Below, piece by piece: positions 1 through 4,482 of a stretch of 6,935 bases of DNA. The stretch is from Clostridiales bacterium (lineage in GTDB: Bacteria > Bacillota > Clostridia > Oscillospirales > Oscillospiraceae): NCBI GenBank assembly GCA_021201515.1, contig JAJQET010000103.1, forward strand, positions 1 through 6,935. Reading direction: 5' to 3'. The number at the start of each line of letters is the position of its first letter. Position 1 is the stretch's first letter. The translations under genes and the position numbers were made by a program. The notes under the pieces were generated by a model that did no database searches, was not told the DNA's origin, and saw only the letters and a program-made list of their open reading frames with translations.

Positions 1-358
1 TATCCACCCTCCGGCCAAACCGGAAGGTTTTCCGATAATACCCGTTCTCCATCCCCAGCACCCCCGCGTACTCCCGCAGGAATCCGATGGCGAGGAGGGC
101 GGTATTCACCAGCGGGACCAGCGTCCGCAGTTCGTCGGCGTCCGGCCCCCACAGGTCGATTTGATAGCTGAGCCTGTCCACCACCAGCCGCCCGGAAACC
201 TGGCTGTTGTCCAGCTCGGTGACGGTGATCAGCGCGCCGGCGGGAACCTTCCGGGGCCACTGTGCGCTGACGGTGTAAGATACCTCGGTGTCCAGCCCCT
301 CCAACGCCGCCCGGATGGTGGGGAGGGCGTCCGCCAGAATCAGGCTTTCCTCTGTCAT
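1..358 (-). CDS. Tail-completion / tail-terminator protein, SPP1 gp17-like (3' end beyond window)
   Basis: The frame is open from ATG at 358-356 to the left edge, giving 119 visible codons starting MTEESLILADALPTIRAALE. The start overlaps the stop of the preceding gp10-like gene as ATGA (358-355), typical of translational coupling in phage late operons. I see no conserved catalytic motif. The protein has an N-terminal helix-like stretch, then beta-rich sequence with VVDRLSYQIDLWGPD near residues 60-75, resembling tail-completion proteins that cap the tail tube and join it to the head connector. Position supports this: in SPP1-type phages the order is adaptor, stopper, gp10-like, tail completion, tail tube, and this gene follows the gp10-like gene. 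The call rests mostly on synteny; a generic minor capsid/tail protein is the alternative. Confidence 0.72.
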   Translation of the reverse strand, partial: MTEESLILADALPTIRAALEGLDTEVSYTVSAQWPRKVPAGALITVTELDNSQVSGRLVVDRLSYQIDLWGPDADELRTLVPLVNTALLAIGFLREYAGVLGMENGYYRKTFRFGRRVD

Positions 359-864
359 TTGATGAACGCCTCCTCAATGGCCCCGCCCAGGCTCTCCAGA
401 ATGGCGTCCTCGTTGGCGGTCAGGGCGTTGTACAGGAAAGCCTTGGCGGGCACGCCTTCGGTGTAAACGTATCCGCCCTTCTCGCCTTTCACGTACTCCT
501 CGCCCCGCATGGCCGCCGCCTCCTCGCTCTGGTACACCCAGCCGTCCGGCCGGTGGCTGACGCCCAGCTCCGCCGCTTTGGGGTGGGGATTTGCCGCCCC
601 CACCAGCCCGGTGCCGAACTCCTGATAGACGGCGGGGCCATAGCGGGTTTTCACGCCGCCCTCGATCTGGTCGCCGTTGGCCTCCACATAGCTTTCCAGA
701 GAGTTTCTCAGCCTGCCGTAGTTCACCGGTGCGCCCTCTCTGGACTGGGCGGCGATTTGCTCCGCCAACTTTGCGGCCCGGCTCACGGTGGCCCGCTGGA
801 GTTTGTCCGGGGACTGCTCCAGGGCGGAAATCAGGGCGTCAAACCCGCTGACGCTTACGCCCAT
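355..864 (-). CDS. HK97 gp10-like head-tail joining / tail-component protein
   Basis: 169 residues from ATG at 864-862. I chose this start over an upstream one (924) because GGAGGT lies 9 bases before it and the longer version would run deep into the preceding gene. The gene overlaps the stopper gene by 10 bases. The sequence has the layout of the HK97 gp10 family: an amphipathic N-terminal helix region (about residues 8-42), then APVNYGRLRNSL (45-56), a beta segment ending in RYGPAVYQEFGTG (74-86), and the late PAKAFLYNAL motif (139-148). These proteins act around the neck during head-tail joining. Residues about 92-135 are an insertion with GWVYQSEEAAAMRGEEYV, common in clostridial versions. 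The gene looks intact, although its upstream partners (capsid, adaptor) are broken. Confidence 0.88.
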   Translation of the reverse strand: MGVSVSGFDALISALEQSPDKLQRATVSRAAKLAEQIAAQSREGAPVNYGRLRNSLESYVEANGDQIEGGVKTRYGPAVYQEFGTGLVGAANPHPKAAELGVSHRPDGWVYQSEEAAAMRGEEYVKGEKGGYVYTEGVPAKAFLYNALTANEDAILESLGGAIEEAFIK

Positions 865-1214
865 ACCCGCTTCACCTCCACCCGGCGGCAGTTGGGCCAG
901 GTCGTGACCGTGGTGACTTCCCACAGCGCACCGTCGAACACCACCCGGTCGAAGGGGGCCAGCTCCAGCGTGCTGTCATAGACCACGCCCGCCGCCGTGC
1001 CTCCTTCCGCCTCGCCTGCCTCTGCCACGTCGGCGGAGCCGGATGACTGCTGCCACGCCACGGCCTCGGAGGAACCGGCCTCAGCCGTGTAATCCGGGGT
1101 GTCCATGTCATAGACGGCGGTGGGGTCGCCATAGCTGTCCGTCCCCGTCTGTCGGCGGTACAGGCTCCACCCCTTCCCCCACAGGTCGGGGCGGGCGAAT
1201 AAAATGCCGTTCAC
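855..1214 (-). CDS. Head-closure / head-tail stopper protein, SPP1 gp16-like
   Basis: 119 residues with a GTG start at 1214-1212 that overlaps the stop of the connector remnant as GTGA. A strong GGAGGAGG lies 8 bases upstream (1223-1230). Stopper proteins form a small ring below the connector that closes the channel after DNA packaging. The visible signature is the C-terminal beta core: VVYDSTLELAPFDRVVFDG (about 77-95) followed by LWEVTTVTTWPNCRRVEVKRV, matching the usual 'DRVVFDGxxWEV' of this family. The N-terminal third (SLYRRQTGTDSYGDPTAVYD) is also typical. Residues about 44-76 form an Ala/Gly/Glu-rich low-complexity linker, somewhat longer than in compact homologues. Intact by sequence. 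Confidence 0.8.
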   Translation of the reverse strand: MNGILFARPDLWGKGWSLYRRQTGTDSYGDPTAVYDMDTPDYTAEAGSSEAVAWQQSSGSADVAEAGEAEGGTAAGVVYDSTLELAPFDRVVFDGALWEVTTVTTWPNCRRVEVKRVWA

Positions 1215-1432
1215 AGCGCAGCCCTCCTCCGGTACCGGGCCATGGAGCGGAAAATGGCCTCCTCCTGGGCGGCATAGCTGTCGGCGCTCCGGTAGGTGAC
1301 GCTCTGGCTCAGCTTGTCCTCCGTCACGGAGGTGGACGCTACGCCGGGGGCCTCCGCCTCCAGTGCGGTGCGCTGGTAGTACAGCGCCGCCAGCTGCATC
1401 ACCTTCCGCTGAATGGCGTAACGTGGCGTCAA
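1211..1432 (-). CDS. Head-tail connector/adaptor protein (gp15/gp6-like), 5'-truncated remnant
   Basis: The readable frame gives 73 residues if TTG at 1432-1430 is used, beginning MTPRYAIQRKVMQLAALYYQ. No Shine-Dalgarno precedes it. The frame stays open upstream to a stop at 1504-1502, but through AT-rich sequence unlike phage coding DNA. Adaptor proteins are usually about 100 or more residues and carry a helix like 'IQRKVMQLAALYYQR' in their C-terminal half. Here that helix is almost at the start, so I infer that the N-terminal half was lost with the rearrangement at 1433-1859. The C-terminal part, ending SMARYRRRAAL, couples through GTGA to the stopper gene, as an intact adaptor would. Probably a non-functional remnant; a short expressed protein cannot be excluded. 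Confidence 0.6.
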   Translation of the reverse strand: MTPRYAIQRKVMQLAALYYQRTALEAEAPGVASTSVTEDKLSQSVTYRSADSYAAQEEAIFRSMARYRRRAAL

Positions 1433-1575
1433 TTTTATGATCGAACGGCAGATGACATCTGCCTGAATTGCAAGGTAATAACTTCTAATGAAAAAGTGTA
1501 ATCATTCATCTTTTTTTGAATGAAGGGCAATAGCCTATCCTTACAGTCAGATTTCAGCAACCAGAGGATAATAAA

Positions 1576-1617
1576 ATTGTCGCCCGTCCCGCCGAAGGCG
1601 AGGGACGAGGCGGCAAT
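1576..1617. repeat. Long compound stem-loop in the insertion
   Basis: ATTG (1576-1579) pairs with CAAT (1614-1617); T1580 can wobble-pair with G1613; CGCC (1581-1584) pairs with GGCG (1609-1612); CGTCCC (1585-1590) pairs with GGGACG (1602-1607); GCC (1591-1593) pairs with GGC (1597-1599) around a GAA loop. Bulges are A1608 and G1600-A1601. About 18 pairs in all. No T-run follows on either strand, so it is not an ordinary terminator. Confidence 0.6.
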
Positions 1618-1731
1618 CCCCGCCAGCCGCCATCGGCGGCAGCTTTGGTGCGTGAAAAGTTACATCGTCTGTTGCCTGACAGACCACTGATAGGTCGGGC
1701 GGCGCGAAGCCCAGCGGGATACGGGGAGATT

Positions 1732-1764
1732 CTTAAGAGGGGGGCCGCAGGCCTCCCTCTTAAG
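1732..1764. repeat. 15-bp hairpin with 3-base loop
   Basis: Arms 1732-1746 and 1750-1764 pair over 15 positions (14 Watson-Crick plus one G·T at 1742/1754) around a GCA loop. The outer part CTTAAGAGGG / CCCTCTTAAG is a perfect palindrome pair. It lies inside the non-coding insertion and has no flanking U-tract, so it looks like part of a palindromic repeat element, not a terminator. Confidence 0.7.
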
Positions 1765-1776
1765 CCGCCTTCTTTC

Positions 1777-1806
1777 CCCTATTTCTTGGCGGAGCAAGAA
1801 ATAGGG
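1777..1806. repeat. 12-bp perfect hairpin with 6-base loop
   Basis: CCCTATTTCTTG (1777-1788) and CAAGAAATAGGG (1795-1806) are exact reverse complements around GCGGAG. It sits 12 bases from the 1732-1764 hairpin, giving two strong neighbouring stem-loops at the capsid-side end of the insertion. Confidence 0.7.
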
Positions 1807-1855
1807 CCCGCCGGGAGGGCAAAAACCTGCTTCCTTTATCAATCCTTGCCTAAGG

Positions 1856-2462
1856 ATAGCAATTCCGTCGATCTCGCCCACCTGGCCGTTGATGGCGATG
1901 CCGGTGGCCAGGTCGCCCATCTTGGTGAAGGTATCGTCCAGCTTGATGTACTTGTAGAAGCTGGGGGAGCAGTAGCACACCCGCCCGCCCTGGGGGCCTT
2001 GCTCTCGTCCAGGTCGGCCTGAACGGTCAGGAAGGCTTCATAGGCGTTGGTGGCGTCCACAGTGCCGGTCTCGGTGCTGCCCGCCCCGGCACAGATGGCG
2101 GCCAGGCGGTAGGTGTCCACCTCGGGGATGATGACCTCGTCGATCTGCCGCTGGAGGGCCTTGCCCGCCTCCATGGTCATCTGGGTGTCGTCCCGGCTCT
2201 TCTTGTCGATGGTGAAGGTGAAGGCCCTGTCCTGGGTCACCTTCAGCTCCTGCACCTCGTTCTCCAGCTCGGAGGGGTCGCCGTAGCGGTTGGTGCCGCT
2301 GGCGGTGTAGTCGTTCATCGCCACGGTGGGGATGGAGTAGACGTTCACCGTCTCCACACCCAGCCAGTCATAGTCCTGGTTCACCGCGCCCTGGGTGAGA
2401 GAGCCCAGGGTGAACCGCTCGTCGATTTTGTCAGAGTACTTGCTGGCATAGTTTACTGCCAT
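1856..2462 (-). pseudogene. Major capsid protein (HK97-fold, SPP1/P22-coat-like), frameshifted and 3'-truncated
   Basis: Starts at ATG 2462-2460 with AAAGGA 10 bases upstream. The first 157 codons read as a typical clostridial prophage capsid protein: MAVNYASKYSDKIDERFTLG, then YDWLGVETVNVYSIPTVAMN, and the RAFTFTIDKKSRDDTQM and QRQIDEVIIPEVDTYRLA stretches (about 79-121). After ESKAP (codon 157 at 1994-1992) the frame changes. The expected continuation RVCYCSPSFYKYIKLDD, ending VGEIDGIAI, is found one frame over down to about 1856, so one C was lost in a C run (1992-1996). Beyond 1855 the coding sequence is replaced by the hairpin-rich insertion. About 200 codons remain of roughly 290-300 in the family, so about 75-100 C-terminal residues are missing. 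Such a protein should not form a shell. Confidence 0.85.
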
Positions 2463-2485
2463 ATAAACTCATTCCTTTCGTGTTT

Positions 2486-2645
2486 TAGTGGTTAGTGTCT
2501 AGTGACTAGTGGCTAGTGGGGTAGTGGAACCGGCAAACCCCGCTGCACGGGGCGGCCATTAGCTGTCAGTAACGCAAACGTTTTCAGTTGGACAGCAGAG
2601 TTTGCCGTACCAACTGCGTCACTAGCCACTAGCTTCTAGCCACTA
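2486..2645. repeat. Long imperfect palindrome with TAGTGRC heptamer repeats (MITE/REP-like)
   Basis: The gap between scaffold and capsid genes is about 180 bases, much more than in tightly packed phage operons, and is nearly all one palindrome. The left arm starts with six heptamers of the TAGTGRC type (2486-2527). The right arm has four in inverted orientation (2618-2645). Further in, CGGCAAAC (2531-2538) pairs exactly with GTTTGCCG (2600-2607), extending to 13 of 15 matches (2531-2545 / 2593-2607). Inner hairpins: CCCCG/CGGGG (2538-2552), GCTGTC/GACAGC (2562-2567/2591-2596) and AACG/CGTT (2571-2582). The outermost right repeat contains the scaffold stop codon. No gene lies inside. A mobile palindromic repeat is the best reading; a post-transcriptional RNA structure is the alternative. 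Confidence 0.65.
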
Positions 2646-3200
2646 TTTCCCCATAAACCCCATGAGGAAGGGGTCAGGGGCTTCCTCGTGCTGCCCGGCG
2701 TCCTTGGGCGGCGTACCGCCCCGCATCTGGTCGTTGACGGCGCTGGCCCGGTAGGCCCGCATGAGGCCGTCGAAGGCGGTCAGGTTGGCGCTGGTGGCCT
2801 CCGCGTCCTTGCCGGTCAGGTACTTCGCAAAGCCCGCGTCGTAGCCCATGCCCTGAAGCTGTGCCCCGGTCTGGACCTCCAGCTGCTGGCGCTGGAAGGC
2901 GGCCCGCTCGCTCTCGAACTGCCGCCGGTCCTTGTCCAGCTGGTACTGCTCCCGCTGGGTCTTGCTCATCTTCTCCAGCCGTTCCGCTTCGGTCAGGTTT
3001 TCCGCCTGCTCCTGCTCCCACTTCGTCCGGGCGGTCTGCACCGCCTTGGTGTTCCGCCGGTCAAACTCGGAGCGGTAAGCCGGGTTGCTGTCCAGCCACT
3101 GGTCAAAGGTCAGGCCGCTCCCGCCGGAGTTCGCTGCGCCCTCCTGGGTCTGCGCCGGAGCCTGTTCGGTGGTCTGGGTGGTGTTGGGTTCGTCTGCCAT
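2643..3200 (-). CDS. Capsid scaffolding protein, DUF4355-like
   Basis: 185 residues from ATG at 3200-3198, with AAAGGAG 9 bases upstream (3210-3216). The layout fits phage scaffolding proteins of the DUF4355 type: a disordered N-terminus rich in Thr, Gln and Glu (1-29), the short LTFDQWLDSNP segment (30-40), then a long charged coiled-coil helix (about 45-115) rich in Glu, Gln, Arg and Lys. It ends with GYDAGFAKYLTGKDAEATSA (119-138), which matches the conserved C-terminal part of this family. Scaffolds guide assembly of the capsid shell around the portal and are then released. It lies directly upstream of the capsid gene, as expected. The last residues MGFMGK end at a TAG that belongs to the palindromic repeat 2486-2645, so the natural C-terminus may have been slightly altered. 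Confidence 0.85.
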   Translation of the reverse strand: MADEPNTTQTTEQAPAQTQEGAANSGGSGLTFDQWLDSNPAYRSEFDRRNTKAVQTARTKWEQEQAENLTEAERLEKMSKTQREQYQLDKDRRQFESERAAFQRQQLEVQTGAQLQGMGYDAGFAKYLTGKDAEATSANLTAFDGLMRAYRASAVNDQMRGGTPPKDAGQHEEAPDPFLMGFMGK

Positions 3201-3263
3201 GTGGATAAACTCCTTTCGCGTCCTGCAAGTTCAAGCCCTCGCAGTGTCGTGGGTTTGGATATG

Positions 3264-3285
3264 AAAAAAGCACCGGTCGGTGCTT
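3264..3285 (-). terminator. Rho-independent terminator after the membrane-protein gene
   Basis: On the minus strand AAGCACC (3285-3279), loop GACC, GGTGCTT (3274-3268), then four more T residues (3267-3264): a 7-bp stem with a short loop and U-tract. It begins at the last base of the TGA stop of the 131-residue membrane protein gene. It stands between the early part of the late operon (portal, MuF) and the scaffold/capsid part. Confidence 0.8.
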
Positions 3286-3680
3286 CAATCAACGTGTGAA
3301 ATTTTGGTTCCGTTGGTGGTGTCTTCCTGTTTCCTTTGTACGTCCTCTATGATTCGTCCCACGTTCTTCCGGCGCTCTGCTTTTCGCTGAAACAGCTGTC
3401 GCTTAAGACACCACGCCCAGTAGCGCAGCTGTCCGATGCCGACAAAATAGCAATCTATCCAAAGCGCTTGTCCTTTGTAGGTCACGCCGTCCCCTCTGTC
3501 TATCCACTCATCCGGCGCAGCCTCGTACAGTGTGCGAAACTCCCCGTAGGACAGCCGGGTATCGCCCTCCGCCCACGAACTGATGGGAATATAGAACAGC
3601 AGAAAGGCCATGGCAATCCCCGCGCAACCGGCTGCGACAATAAGCACCAGAAGCAGAATCGCAAAAATAAGAGAGATCAT
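3285..3680 (-). CDS. Small membrane protein of unknown function (prophage cargo gene)
   Basis: 131 residues. I chose ATG at 3680-3678 because AGGAGGT lies 7 bases upstream; a longer frame reaching 3902 runs antisense to another gene and has no such signal. Residues about 2-33 (ISLIFAILLLVLIVAAGCAG and AMAFLLFYIPI) form one strong hydrophobic segment, either a membrane anchor or an uncleaved signal. A Cys in AAGC (19) is not in a convincing lipobox. The rest is soluble: LSYGEFRTLYEAAPDEWI (43-60), a moderately hydrophobic ALWIDCYFVGIGQLRYWAW (72-90), and a basic, charged tail (94-118). It is not a recognised virion part, interrupts the usual portal-MuF-scaffold order and ends at its own terminator. 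Functions such as superinfection exclusion or MuF-effector immunity are guesses only. Confidence 0.75.
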   Translation of the reverse strand: MISLIFAILLLVLIVAAGCAGIAMAFLLFYIPISSWAEGDTRLSYGEFRTLYEAAPDEWIDRGDGVTYKGQALWIDCYFVGIGQLRYWAWCLKRQLFQRKAERRKNVGRIIEDVQRKQEDTTNGTKISHVD

Positions 3681-3712
3681 GCGCTGTACCTCCTGAAAAT
3701 TGGCATAAGAAA

Positions 3713-3732
3713 AGCACGGCTCACGTCGTGCT
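3713..3732 (-). terminator. Weak terminator-like hairpin upstream of the membrane-protein gene
   Basis: On the minus strand AGCACG (3732-3727), loop of 8, CGTGCT (3718-3713), followed by TTTCTT. The stem has only 6 bp and the T-run is interrupted. It could reduce read-through from the MuF side or protect against transcription facing the opposite promoter. Its location between the promoter at 3744-3772 and the start of the minus gene makes a role possible but unproven. Confidence 0.3.
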
Positions 3733-3743
3733 GTCGATGTTGT

Positions 3744-3772
3744 TTGAGTTGCGTCCCTCTCTGTGCTACAAT
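3744..3772 (+). promoter_or_regulatory. Sigma-70/SigA-type promoter for the opposite-strand gene
   Basis: TTGAGT (3744-3749), a 17-base spacer, and TACAAT (3767-3772), with TG one base upstream of the -10 (extended -10). The expected start is near 3779, just before a GGGGGTG ribosome binding site (3784-3790). This is the clearest promoter in the window and faces against the late operon. Confidence 0.7.
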
Positions 3773-3796
3773 AGCGGCAGAAAGGGGGTGATAAAC

Positions 3797-4069
3797 TTGG
3801 AGTACTATACCTATCTCGGGAAAAGGGTGTTTTGCAAGCGCTGGAGCAGGGAAATTCCGCTGAGTGCAAAATATGTTTTAACTTCCAATCCTGACGATCC
3901 ATATGAGGCTCGTTTTGCTTATGCCAAATGCCCCTTGGCGGAAAACTGCAAAATCAAGCCATCCGATCAGGAAGGTGAGTTCAAGTATTTAATTTGCACG
4001 CACAGCGATACGTGTGAGCTTCTACACGATTTTGCGCCCATCGCAGATGTCAGAGAAGGCCGCTGTTAG
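3797..4069 (+). CDS. Cys-rich small protein of unknown function, opposite strand (lysogeny-expressed cargo)
   Basis: 90 residues from a TTG start at 3797-3799, chosen because AAAGGGGGTG (3781-3790) ends 6 bases before it and the promoter at 3744-3772 places the transcript start downstream of any earlier start. It begins MEYYTYLGKRVFCKRWSREI. Six cysteines occur at 13, 45, 51, 67, 73 and 90; the pairs CPLAENC (45-51) and CTHSDTC (67-73) have the same C-x5-C spacing with 15 residues between, suggesting a metal site or disulfides. There is no signal peptide or membrane segment. It is the only gene facing right and lies in a stretch less GC-rich than the capsid genes (27 of 60 G+C in 3841-3900 against 42 of 60 in 5941-6000). 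I do not recognise the family. Confidence 0.72.
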   Translation: MEYYTYLGKRVFCKRWSREIPLSAKYVLTSNPDDPYEARFAYAKCPLAENCKIKPSDQEGEFKYLICTHSDTCELLHDFAPIADVREGRC

Positions 4070-4289
4070 CATCTGGACAAATCGTTTTCCGCCGCTCTAT
4101 GCACAACTCAAAATCTTTTGCCATTTGCAACTGGTCATGGAGCTTCTTGGCAAGGGCGCTGATTCGGTCTGTTGACGCCCTTGCCTTTTCCATTTCGTGC
4201 TGAAGCTCTTCTTCGGTGAGCAGAGCCATTTCAACCGTTGTTTCAAGGTCGCTGAGGTTGGTCACTCGTTCACTCACATAGCTTTCCAT
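4050..4289 (-). CDS. Small coiled-coil protein of unknown function
   Basis: 79 residues from ATG at 4289-4287 with AAAGGAGG 6 bases upstream, so translation is well supported. It overlaps the preceding 70-residue gene by 20 bases, indicating coupling. Residues about 12-66 are highly charged and helical (LSDLETTVEMALLTEEEL, then MEKARASTDRISALAKKLHD), likely a coiled coil. Its 3' end overlaps the convergent Cys-rich gene (3797-4069) by 20 bases, tail to tail. It is not a recognised virion component. As the second gene after the MuF-metallopeptidase gene, it is a secondary candidate for an immunity or accessory partner. Confidence 0.72.
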   Translation of the reverse strand: MESYVSERVTNLSDLETTVEMALLTEEELQHEMEKARASTDRISALAKKLHDQLQMAKDFELCIERRKTICPDANSGLL

Positions 4290-4482
4290 CAGCGCCCTCC
4301 TTTGCGAAAACGTCGTATAGGTGCCTTCCCATATCCTTCACACATTGTTCGTCCACTTTCCGTAGTTCTTCAAGCAGGTCTTTCGGGCAATCGTCCGCAA
4401 CGCATAAAAGCCCGTCTTTCATGCCGGTAATATGATATTTCTCATGTGTTCCGGAAAACAAGTCCATCAACAATGTACTCAC
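4270..4482 (-). CDS. Small acidic protein, candidate immunity partner of the MuF effector
   Basis: 70 residues using GTG at 4482-4480, which overlaps the MuF stop as GTGA. An alternative ATG at 4467-4465 would give 65 residues. There is no strong Shine-Dalgarno, so re-initiation after the MuF gene is likely. Sequence: MSTLLMDLFSGTHEKYHITG at the start, then KDGLLCVADDCPKDLLEELRKV and a tail ending GADGKLCE. Acidic, no membrane segment, no signal peptide, four Cys (27, 32, 47, 69). I do not recognise the family. Known polymorphic effector systems place a small immunity gene directly after the effector, often coupled, and this gene fits that place. The function is therefore inferred from position only. 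Confidence 0.68.
   Translation of the reverse strand: MSTLLMDLFSGTHEKYHITGMKDGLLCVADDCPKDLLEELRKVDEQCVKDMGRHLYDVFAKEGADGKLCE

Larger units (their letters stand above)
1433..1859. mobile_element. Non-coding structured insertion replacing capsid 3' end and adaptor 5' end
   Basis: About 425 bases hold no credible gene. The right boundary is visible where capsid coding (…GEIDGIAI) stops making sense, at about 1851-1859. The left boundary is less certain, at or just above 1432. Composition changes inside: AT-rich from 1433 to 1580, GC-rich with many palindromes from 1581 to 1820. Hairpins: 1447-1453/1457-1463 (7 bp), 1502-1508/1517-1523 (7 bp), 1576-1617 (long compound stem), 1626-1631/1635-1640 (6 bp), 1732-1746/1750-1764 (15 pairs, one G·T), 1777-1788/1795-1806 (12 bp perfect). 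A 9-bp inverted repeat CTATCCTTA (1535-1543) / TAAGGATAG (1851-1859) could be the ends of a 325-bp element. The segment resembles non-autonomous or interspersed repeats that I associate, from memory only, with Faecalibacterium-type genomes. No transposase is encoded. Confidence 0.55.

Noticed and set aside
553..981. Right-facing open frame of 142 codons opposite the gp10-like and stopper genes
   Set aside because: Shadow frame in GC-rich coding DNA; the minus-strand genes are coupled, have ribosome binding sites and match known neck proteins.
1433..1859. Group II intron remnant or other catalytic RNA
   Set aside because: I see no domain V-like hairpin, no reverse transcriptase frame, and the flanking gene parts do not rejoin into one gene; the segment is also too short.
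1989..1998. Programmed -1 frameshift in the capsid gene
   Set aside because: No canonical slippery heptamer in the right phase, and the downstream frame is destroyed by the insertion anyway, so decay or sequencing error is simpler.
1645..2022. Right-facing open frame of 125 codons across the insertion and capsid gene
   Set aside because: It crosses the junction between repeat DNA and the antisense of the capsid gene and has no Shine-Dalgarno; its open state comes from palindromic, GC-rich sequence.
2486..2645. CRISPR-like array from the repeated heptamers
   Set aside because: Repeats are 7 bases, contiguous without spacers, and inverted between the two arms, which is a palindromic element and not a CRISPR array.
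3681..3902. N-terminal extension of the membrane-protein gene to 3902
   Set aside because: The extension is antisense to the Cys-rich gene and its promoter, while a strong AGGAGGT marks the internal ATG at 3680.
4044..4075. Bidirectional terminator between convergent genes
   Set aside because: The stem is 6 bp with a loop of about 20 bases and no adjacent T-run on either strand.
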